Assembly (NCBI GenBank): GCA_015058275.1
Contig: SVCQ01000006.1
Location: 1 to 64,000, forward strand
DNA length: 64,000 nucleotides
DNA from: Clostridiales bacterium
GTDB lineage: Bacteria > Bacillota > Clostridia > Peptostreptococcales > Anaerovoracaceae
Reading direction: 5' to 3'
The notes below the pieces were generated by a model. The model was not told the DNA's origin and searched no databases. It saw nothing but the letters and a program-made list of their open reading frames with translations. This document shows, in pieces, positions 25,094 through 33,735 of this stretch (position 1 is the first letter of the stretch; the number at the start of each line of letters is the position of its first letter). Both the position numbers and the translations under genes were made by a program.

Positions 25094-25867
25094 ATGGCTC
25101 AGAACGTACTGATCAAAATAGAATACGACGGGACGAACTTCTCGGGCTGGCAGATACAGCCCGATCAGAGGACGGTCCAGGGTGAGATAGAGCACGTGCT
25201 CAAATACATCGCGGGCGGGGATGTCCACATACACGGGACGAGCCGCACCGATGCGGGAGTGCATGCGCTCGAGCAGTGCGCGAGCTTTGAATGGGACAAT
25301 AACATGCCTGTGGAGAAGCTGCCCGAGGTGATGAACAGGAGGTTTGGAGCCGGAGGCGCAGGCAGGAGCGGAGCGCCGGGAGACATACGCATCATCTCGG
25401 CTGAGGTCATGGATGATGACTTCCACGCGAGGTATTCCTGCCGGGGCAAGACCTACAGATATGTAATCGACAAGACAGGCGATATATTTGAGCGTAATCG
25501 GGCGTTCCAGTTCCCGGGCGCGGGCGATCTGGATGTCGAGGCGATGAGGGAGGCGGCCTCGTATATAGTCGGGACACACGACTTCAAATGCTTTGAGACG
25601 GCGGGCGGGACTCCGAGGGAGTCCACGGTGAGGACGGTGTCCGCGCTGGATATCACTGAGGATGAGAACTCGCTGGTCATAGAGATAACGGGAGACGGCT
25701 TCCTTTACAACATGGTGAGGATAATCGTCGGGACGCTGGTCGAGGCGGGCGACGGGAGGAGGACTCCTGAGAGCGTCGCTGAGGCCATAGAGAGCCGCGA
25801 CAGGGGCAAAGCGGGCTTCACCGCGCCGCCTCAGGGGCTGTATCTAAAGGAGATCTACTTCGGATGA
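25094..25867 (+). CDS. truA: tRNA pseudouridine(38-40) synthase TruA
   Basis: A 257-residue enzyme that modifies U38-U40 in tRNA anticodon stems. Seen: IEYDGTNFSGWQIQP, the catalytic Asp in GTSRTDAGVHALEQ, the aromatic segment CRGKTYRYVI, and GDGFLYNMVRIIVGTL near the end. The ATG directly follows the previous stop codon, so translation is coupled. The TGA stop (25865-25867) is the first three bases of a 106-bp repeat. Confidence 0.96.
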   Translation: MAQNVLIKIEYDGTNFSGWQIQPDQRTVQGEIEHVLKYIAGGDVHIHGTSRTDAGVHALEQCASFEWDNNMPVEKLPEVMNRRFGAGGAGRSGAPGDIRIISAEVMDDDFHARYSCRGKTYRYVIDKTGDIFERNRAFQFPGAGDLDVEAMREAASYIVGTHDFKCFETAGGTPRESTVRTVSALDITEDENSLVIEITGDGFLYNMVRIIVGTLVEAGDGRRTPESVAEAIESRDRGKAGFTAPPQGLYLKEIYFG

Positions 25868-25970
25868 GATCCTAAATGCTTTCTTCATTCACAACGGCGT
25901 TGCCGTGATGATGAAAGCATTGATCTTCGGAGGCTGGGCTCCTTCGATAACTGCTTCGCTCAGGATGACA
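25865..25970. repeat. 106-bp direct repeat, copy A (flanks scpAB)
   Basis: It matches 27793-27898 over 106 bases with one difference. It starts with TGAGATCCTAAATGCTTTC, contains a hairpin (AATGCTTTC pairing with GAAAGCATT), and ends in CGCTCAGGATGACA, which links it to the smaller dispersed repeat family. It also supplies the truA stop codon. Confidence 0.92.
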
Positions 25971-26083
25971 CACGGAGGTGCGTTCAGGGTGTCAGGCGGA
26001 AGCGCTGCGCGGTGTAAAATCGCCAGTCGCGCGCGGAGTTGCCATTACCATTACGGATGCGTTACGTCGTCAGAGATGCTTAT

Positions 26084-26336
26084 GTTGTAAGAATCGGGAC
26101 TAGGATCTGATTTTTACAACAAATCAACTTGTTGCAGCCTTATCCGACCTCATTTCGGGCCTAATGTTGTAAGATTTCAATCGTAGATATCATTCTTACA
26201 ACAGAATCGGCTATTTGTTTGTAAAAAGAGACTCACACCTCAATTATTGCAACACCGCCCGCCTATACGCTCATTTTCAGGGCGTATATTCCATAATTGT
26301 TGTAAGAATCGGGATCAACCTCGAAATTTTACAACA
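26084..26336. repeat. Array of four 38-bp palindromic units
   Basis: Units at 26084-26121, 26166-26203, 26217-26254 and 26299-26336. Each is exactly 38 bases with ends GTTGTAAGA...TTACAACA (third unit GTTTGTAA...TTGCAACA), while the centres differ. The gaps are 44, 13 and 44 bases, so the array is symmetric in layout. The last 44-base gap contains its own hairpin (TATACGC with GCGTATA). No gene is seen in 25971-26420. The function is unknown: protein-binding sites, a structured RNA or a mobile element remnant are all possible. Confidence 0.8.
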
Positions 26337-26345
26337 TATCGATTT

Positions 26346-26391
26346 GAGATCCTTCGCTTCGCTCAGGATGACAGGAGCGCTCAGGATGACA
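26346..26391. repeat. Dispersed TCATCCTGAGCG-type repeat
   Basis: GAGATCCTTCGCTTCGCTCAGGATGACAGG and a second short copy CGCTCAGGATGACA, in opposite orientation to the copies at 164 and 9631. It ends 29 bases before scpA. Confidence 0.75.
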
Positions 26392-26420
26392 ATCAGCATA
26401 GAAACGAAAGGGATAATTAA

Positions 26421-27179
26421 TTGTATAAAGTCAGGATAGACAAATTCGAGGGTCCGTTCGACCTGCTCGTATATCTCCTGGAGAATGCCAGGATGGATAT
26501 TTACGATATCAAAGTCGCGGAGATAACAAGGCAATACATCAACTATCTCAAGGAGATGGAGGATCTTAATATAGAAGTGGACACCGAGTTCATCGTGCTT
26601 GCGGCTGTGCTCATCAGGATGAAGTCGCACATGCTGCTGCCGAGGATGAACGAGGAGGGCGAGCTCGAGATCGTGGAGGATCCTCGTCTCGAACTCCAGG
26701 GCAGGCTGATCGAGTACATACGTATCAAGAAGGCTGCCGAGTTCCTGCAGGCGGCTGAGGAGTACAATCTCGCGGTCCACGAGAAGCCTGCCGAGGATAT
26801 GTCCGCGTATATAAACGAGCCGGACGAGATACTCAAGGCTTCGGACGAACAGCTCGTGAACGCTTTCATACTCTTCCTGACCCGCAAAAAGAAGATCGAG
26901 GAGGTGTCCAGGCGCTACCAGAGGGTAAGGAGGCGCAAGGAGACGATCGAGGCGAGGATCAAGGACATGACGGACGTGCTAGAGCGCAAGTTCAAGGCCG
27001 GCAAGGGCAAGGTGCTCTTTACGGAGCTTCTTCCTGAGGATGCCGACAGATACGATGTGACACTGAGTTTTATGTCGCTGCTCTCGATGATCAGGAATCA
27101 GGGCTACGACGCAGAGCAGAAGGAAAACTTCGGCGAGATAAAAGTTATCAAGAAGGAGACAGCAGATGTACAGCAATAA
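26421..27179 (+). CDS. scpA: Segregation and condensation protein ScpA
   Basis: The kleisin of the SMC-ScpAB condensin. Seen: the N-terminal SMC-binding part (VRIDKFEGPFDLLVYLLENA, MDIYDIKVAEITRQY) and a C-terminal winged helix (FTELLPEDADRYDVTLSFMS). At 252 residues it is a usual length. The start is TTG at 26421 with AAAGGGA upstream. It overlaps scpB by 14 bases. Its 5' region is crowded with repeats, so its own promoter is unclear. Confidence 0.95.
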   Translation: MYKVRIDKFEGPFDLLVYLLENARMDIYDIKVAEITRQYINYLKEMEDLNIEVDTEFIVLAAVLIRMKSHMLLPRMNEEGELEIVEDPRLELQGRLIEYIRIKKAAEFLQAAEEYNLAVHEKPAEDMSAYINEPDEILKASDEQLVNAFILFLTRKKKIEEVSRRYQRVRRRKETIEARIKDMTDVLERKFKAGKGKVLFTELLPEDADRYDVTLSFMSLLSMIRNQGYDAEQKENFGEIKVIKKETADVQQ

Positions 27180-27795
27180 GACCATGAAATCCGCTCTCGA
27201 GACCATGATGTTCATGTGGGGAGAGCCGCTCGAGGTAAAGGACGCAGCCGAAGTGCTCGAGGCAGATAAGAAGGAAGTCAGGGAACTGTTCAAAGAGCTG
27301 CAGGCAGAGTACGAGCAGGAAGGCCGCGGGATACGCATCAGAGAGGTCGACGATGCCTTCGGCTTTGTCACTTATGTGGAGAACGACATCTTCGTAAAGA
27401 AGCTTTGCACTCCTGTCAGGGTAAGGAGACTGTCCCAGGCTGCGCTTGAGGTACTCGCCATAATCGCATACCGTCAGCCTGTCACCAGATCTGAGATCGA
27501 TTCGATCAGAGGCATCAAGAGCGAGAGGGTCATCGACGGACTCATCGACAAGGGCCTCGTCGAGGTGACCGGAAGGTCCGAGGGCGTCGGCAGACCGCTC
27601 ATCTACTCCACGACAAAGGAGTTCCTGAGGAAGTTCGGCTTCACGTCTCTCAAAGATCTGCCGGAGGTACCTGAGTACGAAGAGATGAGGCGCGAGCGCG
27701 AGGAGGAGGGCTACGGCCAGATGGCCATGGATTTCGAAGGAACGGAAACAGACGACAGTCATTCTGAGGAGCGCAGCGACGAAGAATCTCGGTGA
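27166..27795 (+). CDS. scpB: Segregation and condensation protein ScpB
   Basis: A double winged-helix partner of ScpA and SMC in chromosome segregation. Seen: LETMMFMWGEPLEVKDAAEV, QAALEVLAIIAYRQPVTRSE and GRPLIYSTTKEFLRKFG, in the order normal for ScpB. The last ~13 residues (DSHSEERSDEESR) are translated from a dispersed intergenic repeat (GTCATTCTGAGGAGCGCAGC), and the TGA stop is the first codon of the 106-bp repeat copy B. The natural C-terminus has thus probably been replaced or extended by repeat DNA. Confidence 0.95.
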   Translation: MYSNKTMKSALETMMFMWGEPLEVKDAAEVLEADKKEVRELFKELQAEYEQEGRGIRIREVDDAFGFVTYVENDIFVKKLCTPVRVRRLSQAALEVLAIIAYRQPVTRSEIDSIRGIKSERVIDGLIDKGLVEVTGRSEGVGRPLIYSTTKEFLRKFGFTSLKDLPEVPEYEEMRREREEEGYGQMAMDFEGTETDDSHSEERSDEESR

Positions 27796-27898
27796 GATCC
27801 TAAATGCTTTCTTCATTCATAACGGCGTTGCCGTGATGATGAAAGCATTGATCTTCGGAGGCTGGGCTCCTTCGATAACTGCTTCGCTCAGGATGACA
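27793..27898. repeat. 106-bp direct repeat, copy B (flanks scpAB)
   Basis: Almost identical to 25865-25970 (one base difference). It starts at the scpB stop codon and ends 17 bases before the rluB start. The two copies, in the same orientation, bracket scpA-scpB and the 38-bp unit array. Confidence 0.92.
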
Positions 27899-27915
27899 GG
27901 TAGAGGAATAGTATA

Positions 27916-28617
27916 ATGCGAATAAATCAGTATATTGCATCGGCCGGTGTCTGCAGCAGGCGCAGGGCCGATGAGCTTATTGAAGAAGGCCGTGTAAAGG
28001 TCAACGGAGAAGTCCTCAAAGCGATGGGTTACCATGTGGAGGACGGTGATGTCGTGGAGGTCGACGGGACAAGGATCGAGCCTGAGTCAAAGAAGGTATA
28101 TTACCTCCTTAACAAGCCTGAGGGATATGTGACATCGACAGCCGACAAGGAGGGCAGGCCTGTAGTGACAGAGCTGGTGCCCGACAGCATCCGAGTGTTT
28201 CCGGTCGGGAGGCTCGACTACAATACATCCGGACTTCTCATACTCACAAACGACGGGGAGCTCTCCAACAAGCTCATGCATCCGTCGCACGAATTCAGCA
28301 AAAAATATCTCGTAAGGGCTGCCGGTATAGTCGGCATCAATGAGGCCAAAAGACTCGAAAAGGGAGTGGACATAGGCGGCTTTGTGACTTCGCCTGCGGA
28401 GGTGCATCTCATCAGGCACGACCGCAACTCGACCCTCGCGGAGATAACGATACACGAGGGTAAGAACCGACAGGTCAGACGCATGTTCAAGGCGATTGGC
28501 CACCCTGTGCTCGAGCTCTGCCGCACGGGACTTGGAGATCTGACCATAGGCAAGCTGGCGCTGGGGCAGTGCCGCAAGCTCAGCCCGGCCGAGGTCGAAT
28601 ATTTAAAGAGGGTATAA
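27916..28617 (+). CDS. rluB: 23S rRNA/RluB-type pseudouridine synthase
   Basis: A 233-residue RsuA/RluB-family enzyme. It has an N-terminal S4 RNA-binding domain (MRINQYIASAGVCSRRRADE) and a catalytic domain with the Asp in GRLDYNTSGLLILTNDG, followed by KNRQVRRMFKAIGHPV. It probably makes a pseudouridine in the 23S peptidyl-transferase region. Its position after scpAB is standard in Firmicutes. A small-subunit RsuA role cannot be fully excluded. Confidence 0.92.
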   Translation: MRINQYIASAGVCSRRRADELIEEGRVKVNGEVLKAMGYHVEDGDVVEVDGTRIEPESKKVYYLLNKPEGYVTSTADKEGRPVVTELVPDSIRVFPVGRLDYNTSGLLILTNDGELSNKLMHPSHEFSKKYLVRAAGIVGINEAKRLEKGVDIGGFVTSPAEVHLIRHDRNSTLAEITIHEGKNRQVRRMFKAIGHPVLELCRTGLGDLTIGKLALGQCRKLSPAEVEYLKRV

Positions 28618-28625
28618 GAGACTGA

Positions 28626-29816
28626 ATGACGTTTTATTATGGTGCGCTCCAGATCTCGATCTGGGCTGACATATGTGTATCGATGACATTCGCCGCGGTA
28701 TATCTGGGCGGCACGGGGCATTCCAACGCGGCCATAGGCATAATCCTTGCCGCAGGCAATCTCCTCGGGGCTACTCTCGGTCCGTGGATATCCTCTGCCA
28801 TCGACAAACACCGCGAGATCACTCCGGTCAGGCTGATGCCGTACATCATCGGGGCAAGAGCAATAGCGATAGCCGTGATCTTCGCAGATGCCGGGGGCGG
28901 CTGGCTCACGGATATTTTTTATGTCCTTTTCATGGCCATGAGCCTCTGCGCCAACACTCTCATACTCAAGATATACGTCGATGCCGATTACAGCGGAGTG
29001 CACATAGACTTCGGCATAGGAAGGGGCCTCGGCTCCGCCGCTTATGTCGTCGTGTCCTCGCTTCTGGGCATCATAGTCAGGAATACATCGGTCAGGGCCA
29101 TAATATGGGCAGGCATCATCATATGGGTGTATCAGGTGGCGGCGTTCATCCTGTTCAGGATGAAGCTCAAAAGCGCTGCAGCGGGCGCGATCTCAGCTGC
29201 GCCTTTGCCGGGCGAGAAGGGCAGCGCGCAGGCCTCCGGGCTTATCCGCTTCGCAGCAGACAACAAAAGGTTCTGCCTGCTCCTGCTTGGCATATTCCTG
29301 GTGTTCTATTCCCACAGCACCCTGGGCAGCTTCATGATCAATGTTGTGGAGAATGTAGGCGGCGACACAGGGGACATGGGCTTCATGAACGCTTTCATGG
29401 CCCTTGTGGAGATACCGGCCGTGATGTTCTACACTAAGTTCTTCGGCAGCAAGGACCGCCGCAGGATACTCCGCATCGCCTTCATATTCTTTGCTTTCAA
29501 AGCCATAGGCGCAGCTCTTGCAACTAACCTTGCCATGCTGGCAGCTGCGATGGTCATGCAGGCTCCGTCGTTCGGTCTGTACACTCCGGCCATAGTGCTG
29601 TATACAAGCGAGGTGGTCAGGCATGAGGACTCGGCCAAGGCTCAGAGCCTGGTGTTCTCGATGACGACGCTGGGGAGCGTGTTTGCGAGCCTTGTAAGCG
29701 GGGCTCTTTTGGACCGCGTATCCGTAAGGATGACGATGGCAATAGCGGCTGCAGTGTGTGTAGCAGGTACGGCTGTCGCTATCATGAGCATACAAAAGAA
29801 GCCTTCGGAGCAGTAG
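28626..29816 (+). CDS. Major facilitator superfamily transporter
   Basis: A 396-residue protein with about twelve membrane helices in two six-helix halves and a cytoplasmic central loop near residues 190-215. The fold and sequence resemble MFS_1-like/LacY-nucleoside-symporter proteins; the substrate cannot be told. The ATG at 28626 lies eight bases after rluB and has a poor ribosome site, so translation may depend on coupling. A bidirectional terminator follows, between it and livF. Confidence 0.8.
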   Translation: MTFYYGALQISIWADICVSMTFAAVYLGGTGHSNAAIGIILAAGNLLGATLGPWISSAIDKHREITPVRLMPYIIGARAIAIAVIFADAGGGWLTDIFYVLFMAMSLCANTLILKIYVDADYSGVHIDFGIGRGLGSAAYVVVSSLLGIIVRNTSVRAIIWAGIIIWVYQVAAFILFRMKLKSAAAGAISAAPLPGEKGSAQASGLIRFAADNKRFCLLLLGIFLVFYSHSTLGSFMINVVENVGGDTGDMGFMNAFMALVEIPAVMFYTKFFGSKDRRRILRIAFIFFAFKAIGAALATNLAMLAAAMVMQAPSFGLYTPAIVLYTSEVVRHEDSAKAQSLVFSMTTLGSVFASLVSGALLDRVSVRMTMAIAAAVCVAGTAVAIMSIQKKPSEQ

Positions 29817-29838
29817 ATACATCTTTAAAGAATAAAGC

Positions 29839-29876
29839 AGGCAGCTCGCAGCGTTATGACTGCGAACTGCCTTTTT
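29839..29876. terminator. Bidirectional terminator between convergent genes
   Basis: AGGCAGCTCGCAG and CTGCGAACTGCCT form a 13-bp stem with one G-U pair, followed by TTTTTG on the plus strand; the minus strand has A/T-rich sequence. It lies between the MFS gene and livF. Confidence 0.85.
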
Positions 29877-29894
29877 GATTGTGTGATTCTTAGC

Positions 29895-30599
29895 TTATTC
29901 GCCGAGGTAGGCCTGCTGGACGCGTTCGTCGTTAAGAAGGGCCTTGCCCGGGCCTGCCATCGTGATGACGCCGGTCTCCATTACGTATGCATAATCGGAG
30001 ATCTCAAGGGCGGCCTTGGCGTTCTGCTCGATCAGGAGGATGTTGACTCCGTCCTCCTTGATCTTCTGGATTACGGCAAAGATGTCCTTGATGACCAGCG
30101 GCGCGAGTCCAAGCGACGGCTCGTCAAGCATCAGCAGTTTTGGCTTGGACATCAGCGATCTGGCTACCGCCAGCATCTGCTGCTCTCCTCCGGAGAGCGT
30201 CGCGCCGAGCTGCCATGTCCTCTCTGCGATCCTAGGGAAGAGTTCATATACCCAGTCCCTGTCCCTTGCGATCTCGGCCTTGTCCTTGCGGAGGTAGGCT
30301 CCCGCTGCTATGTTCTCGTCCACTGTCAGGTCAGGGAATATCCTCCTGCCCTCAGGGCAGAGGATGATGCCCTCGCCGACTATGTCCTTGGTCCTCATCG
30401 AGGTGATCTCGGTATCGTCCCAGTAGACGTGGCCGTCCGACTTAGGCACGAGTCCCATGACCGACTTGAGGGTCGTGGACTTGCCCGCGCCGTTGGCCCC
30501 GATCAGCGAGATGATCCTGCCGTCAGGCACATCGATGTCTATGCCTCTGAGAGCGTGGATGCCGCCGTAGTGTACATTCAGATTTCTGATCGCCAGCAT
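29895..30599 (-). CDS. livF: Branched-chain amino acid ABC transporter ATPase LivF
   Basis: A 234-residue ATPase. Seen: Walker A GANGAGKSTT, signature LSGGEQQMLAVARSL, and Walker B LLMLDEPSLGLAP. The DNA-order neighbours livG, livM, livH and livJ make the family assignment firm. The ATG overlaps the livG stop by one base. It is the last gene of the liv operon and is followed by a terminator. Confidence 0.95.
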   Translation of the reverse strand: MLAIRNLNVHYGGIHALRGIDIDVPDGRIISLIGANGAGKSTTLKSVMGLVPKSDGHVYWDDTEITSMRTKDIVGEGIILCPEGRRIFPDLTVDENIAAGAYLRKDKAEIARDRDWVYELFPRIAERTWQLGATLSGGEQQMLAVARSLMSKPKLLMLDEPSLGLAPLVIKDIFAVIQKIKEDGVNILLIEQNAKAALEISDYAYVMETGVITMAGPGKALLNDERVQQAYLGE

Positions 30600-31453
30600 T
30601 ATTCGTCACCTCCCAGATAAGCTTCTATTACGGCTGGATTGGCCTGGATCTCCGCAGGAGTTCCGTCGGCAATCTGTCCGCCGTAGTTGAGAACGTAGAT
30701 GTGTTCGCAGATACCCATGATGACCTGCATGTGGTGCTCGATCATGAGTATCGAAAGATCGAACTCGTCGCGAATGCGGCCGATGAATCTCATCAGGTCG
30801 TCGGACTCCTGCGGGTTCATGCCGGCAGCCGGCTCATCCAGCAGAAGTATGGAAGGATGGGTCGCAAGAGCTCTGGCGATCTCGAGATGCCTCTGCTTGC
30901 CGTAAGGAAGCGAGGTGGACATGTCGTCCCTGTTGTCGTAGAGATCGACCTTTTTGAGAAGCTCGAGGGCCTCCTCTCTCATGGCCTTCTCCTCCTCGCG
31001 GGCCTTCTTCGATCTGAAGGTGGCTCCGAAGATGGATTCGCTTTGGTTCATGTGCATCGCTACCATTACGTTCTCGAGCACGGTCATGCCCTTGAAGAGC
31101 CTGATGTTCTGGAATGTACGGGCGACGCCGAGCTTTGTGACCCTGTCAGGGAGCATCGTAAGAGCGCGGGTGTACTTGCCCTGATTGCGTCCTTTGTACT
31201 CCTCCTTCATCCTGCCCTGAGGGTGATTCTCGATCACGACCTCGCCGTTTATCTCAACAGCACCGTTGGTCGGCTCATACACGCCGGTGATGCAGTTGAA
31301 CGCGGTGGTCTTGCCGGCACCGTTAGGGCCGATGAGACCGACGATCTCATTCCTGTGTACGTCGAGGTTTAAGTTGTCTACCGCGACGACTCCTCCGAAC
31401 TGCATGGTTATATCCGACAGGCGGAGTACTACGGGTCTTGTGTCCTTAGCCAT
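30599..31453 (-). CDS. livG: Branched-chain amino acid ABC transporter ATPase LivG
   Basis: A 284-residue ATPase. Seen: Walker A GPNGAGKTTAFNCITG, the family-specific insertion around ARTFQNIRLFKGMTVLENVM, and Walker B ILLLDEPAAGMNP. The start at 31453 is chosen over one 21 bases upstream because AAGGAGGG sits in the right place; it leaves a one-base gap after livM. Confidence 0.95.
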   Translation of the reverse strand: MAKDTRPVVLRLSDITMQFGGVVAVDNLNLDVHRNEIVGLIGPNGAGKTTAFNCITGVYEPTNGAVEINGEVVIENHPQGRMKEEYKGRNQGKYTRALTMLPDRVTKLGVARTFQNIRLFKGMTVLENVMVAMHMNQSESIFGATFRSKKAREEEKAMREEALELLKKVDLYDNRDDMSTSLPYGKQRHLEIARALATHPSILLLDEPAAGMNPQESDDLMRFIGRIRDEFDLSILMIEHHMQVIMGICEHIYVLNYGGQIADGTPAEIQANPAVIEAYLGGDE

Positions 31454-31454
31454 A

Positions 31455-32762
31455 TTACCTGCCCTCCTTGTCAAATACCATCACTGTATCGGATACAGGA
31501 AGAGGAGTGAAGAGCGCCTCTCCCGAAGCCTTGCGTGCTTCATTGGATGCCTTGGCCTCTCTGGCCTTGGCTTTTGCGGCAGCCTTGACAGCTCTTGCCT
31601 CGCGCTTTGCGGCGGCCTTTGCCTTATGTCTTGACGGCCATGCCTTGAGATTGGCAGGGAGGTTCTTCCACCAGCTGAAGAAGCCGTCCCAGCTGAACTC
31701 GCGGGTGCCCATGATGCCCTGCGAGTAGAAGAGCACGATGAGCATGATGAGTATCGCGAAGACTACCTTGCGGAAGCCCGGTCTCATGAAGTCAGCCTGG
31801 ATGCCGAGCCATCTGCCGGCGTCGAGTCCTCTGAGCCACCACTCTGACGCAGCCGTAAAGAGGAATGCGCCGATGATGGATCCTGTGATGGAGCCGATGC
31901 CGCCGATGACGACTATGAGAAGTATCTCGTAAGTCATTACCGTATTGAACGGTGTGGCGTTGATAGTCGTCTGGAACATTGCGAGCAGCGCTCCGCTTAT
32001 GCCCGCAAAGAACGAGCTGATGATGAAAGACATCTGTTTGTGCTTGAACAGGTTGATGCCCATCGCCTCTGCGGCGATCTCGTCATCTCTTATCGCCCTG
32101 AAGGCCCGCCCGTAGGTCGAGTTGATCAGGAGCAGTATGATCGCTATGCATATGCCGCCTATAATCACGGGGAACACGGCGTTGTCGTAGGTCGTGTACT
32201 TACGAAGCACGTTCGAGCCGTTGGTGACAGGTCCGAGTGTGTTCCACTGGAAGAAGGCTCTTAATATCTCTGCGAAGCCGAGGGTCGCTATTGCGAGGTA
32301 GTCGGACTTGAGCCTCAGCACAGGGATGCCGATGAGGAATGCGATGACCGCCACTATGAGGCCTGCTCCCAGCATAGGTATGAACATGCCGAGGTAGTGG
32401 CCGAAGATCCCCATCTTTGCCTCGAGTATCTCGACTATGGACCACTTGATGACGCCGCCGTCAAAGTACTGATAGACCTTGTCGTGCGACTCCGCCGGTA
32501 TGGTGAATATGGCGTAGGTATAGGCTCCGATGAGCATGAATCCCGCCTGACCGAGGGAGAAGAGTCCCGTGAAGCCGTTGAGGAGGTTCATCGAGGCTGC
32601 TACGAGCGCGTAGATCGAGCCCTTTTCGATAACGGTGATCAGCATCTTCCAGCTCGATCCTGCAGGGATGTTCATGTCCCCGATGTATACCAGAATGAGG
32701 AAGAGGGCGATCGCGGCTACTGAGAGCGCGGATTTTGTCTTTTTGTTTAGTCTTATATCCAT
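31455..32762 (-). CDS. livM: Branched-chain amino acid permease LivM with Ala/Lys-rich tail
   Basis: An inner-membrane permease with about ten helices and the cytoplasmic coupling motif region (AIRDDEIAAEAMGINLFKHK). At 435 residues it is longer than most LivM because of a ~75-residue cytoplasmic tail made mainly of Ala, Lys, Arg and Glu (for example RHKAKAAAKREARAVKAAAK). The tail is low in complexity and probably helical; its role is unknown. GGAGGG supports the start. livG begins one base after the stop. Confidence 0.93.
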   Translation of the reverse strand: MDIRLNKKTKSALSVAAIALFLILVYIGDMNIPAGSSWKMLITVIEKGSIYALVAASMNLLNGFTGLFSLGQAGFMLIGAYTYAIFTIPAESHDKVYQYFDGGVIKWSIVEILEAKMGIFGHYLGMFIPMLGAGLIVAVIAFLIGIPVLRLKSDYLAIATLGFAEILRAFFQWNTLGPVTNGSNVLRKYTTYDNAVFPVIIGGICIAIILLLINSTYGRAFRAIRDDEIAAEAMGINLFKHKQMSFIISSFFAGISGALLAMFQTTINATPFNTVMTYEILLIVVIGGIGSITGSIIGAFLFTAASEWWLRGLDAGRWLGIQADFMRPGFRKVVFAILIMLIVLFYSQGIMGTREFSWDGFFSWWKNLPANLKAWPSRHKAKAAAKREARAVKAAAKAKAREAKASNEARKASGEALFTPLPVSDTVMVFDKEGR

Positions 32763-32771
32763 GGCGCCCTC

Positions 32772-33650
32772 CTATACCTTGTCGATGTTCTTCTCGCCGA
32801 AGAGTCCTGTAGGCTTGACCATCAGAATGACGATGAGAAGCACAAAAGTGAAAGCGTCAGAGAATGTAGTCCAGCCGGCACCCTTGATGAGGTTCTCGCA
32901 GACTCCTATTACAAAGGCTCCCACGACTGCGCCGGGTACCGATCCGATGCCTCCGAATACAGCGGCGACGAATGCCTTGAGTCCCGGCATCGCGCCGGAC
33001 ATCGGGTTGATGCCGGTGTAGTTGGAGAAGTAGAGGACGGAGCCGATGGCGGCAAGTCCGCAGCCTATTACAAACGTGACTGTGATTACCCTGTTGATGT
33101 CGATGCCCATGAGAGAGCTTGTCTCGAAGTCACGGGAAACGGCTCTCATCGCCATGCCGATCTTGGTGTGCTTGATGAGCATGACGAGCAGGAACACGAG
33201 CACTATGGTGAGTACAGGTGTGATGAGCGTTACCATCTTGGTCGTGGCAGATCCGATTGTCACGGTCTTTTGAAGCCAGCCGATGGCAGGGTAAGTCTTG
33301 GTAAGTCCTCCTGTTATGTACAGAGCGAAGTTCTGCAGGAGGTAGGATACTCCGATGGCGGAGATCATGATGGACATGCGCGGCGCGCTGCGAAGCGGCC
33401 TGTAGGCGACCTTCTCGATGGTGGTACCGAGGACTATCGCAAATAGGATGACCAGTATCACGGAGACCCAGAGAGGGAGCACTGTGATGAGGTATACCAT
33501 GATGAGTCCCGACCACATGAATACGTCGCCGTGCGCGAAGTTGATGAGCCTCAGGATACCGTATACCATCGTGTATCCTATGGCTATCAGGGCGTACTGG
33601 CCGCCGACTGCGATGCCGGCAAGTATGTATGGTAACCAGGTGTGTAACAT
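32772..33650 (-). CDS. livH: Branched-chain amino acid permease LivH
   Basis: A 292-residue permease with about eight helices. Seen: the N-terminal YALIAIGYTMVYGILRLINF and the coupling helix region MAMRAVSRDFETSSLMGID, both typical for LivH. It starts after a terminator hairpin that separates it from livJ and ends nine bases before livM. The ribosome site is weak. Confidence 0.93.
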   Translation of the reverse strand: MLHTWLPYILAGIAVGGQYALIAIGYTMVYGILRLINFAHGDVFMWSGLIMVYLITVLPLWVSVILVILFAIVLGTTIEKVAYRPLRSAPRMSIMISAIGVSYLLQNFALYITGGLTKTYPAIGWLQKTVTIGSATTKMVTLITPVLTIVLVFLLVMLIKHTKIGMAMRAVSRDFETSSLMGIDINRVITVTFVIGCGLAAIGSVLYFSNYTGINPMSGAMPGLKAFVAAVFGGIGSVPGAVVGAFVIGVCENLIKGAGWTTFSDAFTFVLLIVILMVKPTGLFGEKNIDKV

Positions 33651-33673
33651 TGTCTTGATCCTATCTTTGTTTC

Positions 33674-33703
33674 AAAAAGGCGGGAAGCCTCGCGGCTTCC
33701 CGC
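33674..33703 (-). terminator. Terminator between livJ and livH
   Basis: GCGGGAAGCC and GGCTTCCCGC form a perfect 10-bp stem with loop GCGA on the minus strand, followed by CTTTTTG. As part of one operon it should let the binding protein be made in excess over the membrane and ATPase parts. Confidence 0.88.
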
Positions 33704-33735
33704 TGATCGTTTGAATGTCGCGGTGCGAAGTTCGA

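Noticed and set aside
26084..26336. CRISPR array
   Set aside because: The units share only their ends, the centres differ, spacers are 44-13-44 bases, there are only four units, and no cas genes are nearby.
30230..30280. A further GGGACAGGTCCC-type repeat inside livF (CCAGTCCCTGTCCCTTGCGA)
   Set aside because: It is ordinary coding sequence, lacks the flanking GGCC arms and has no inverted partner.
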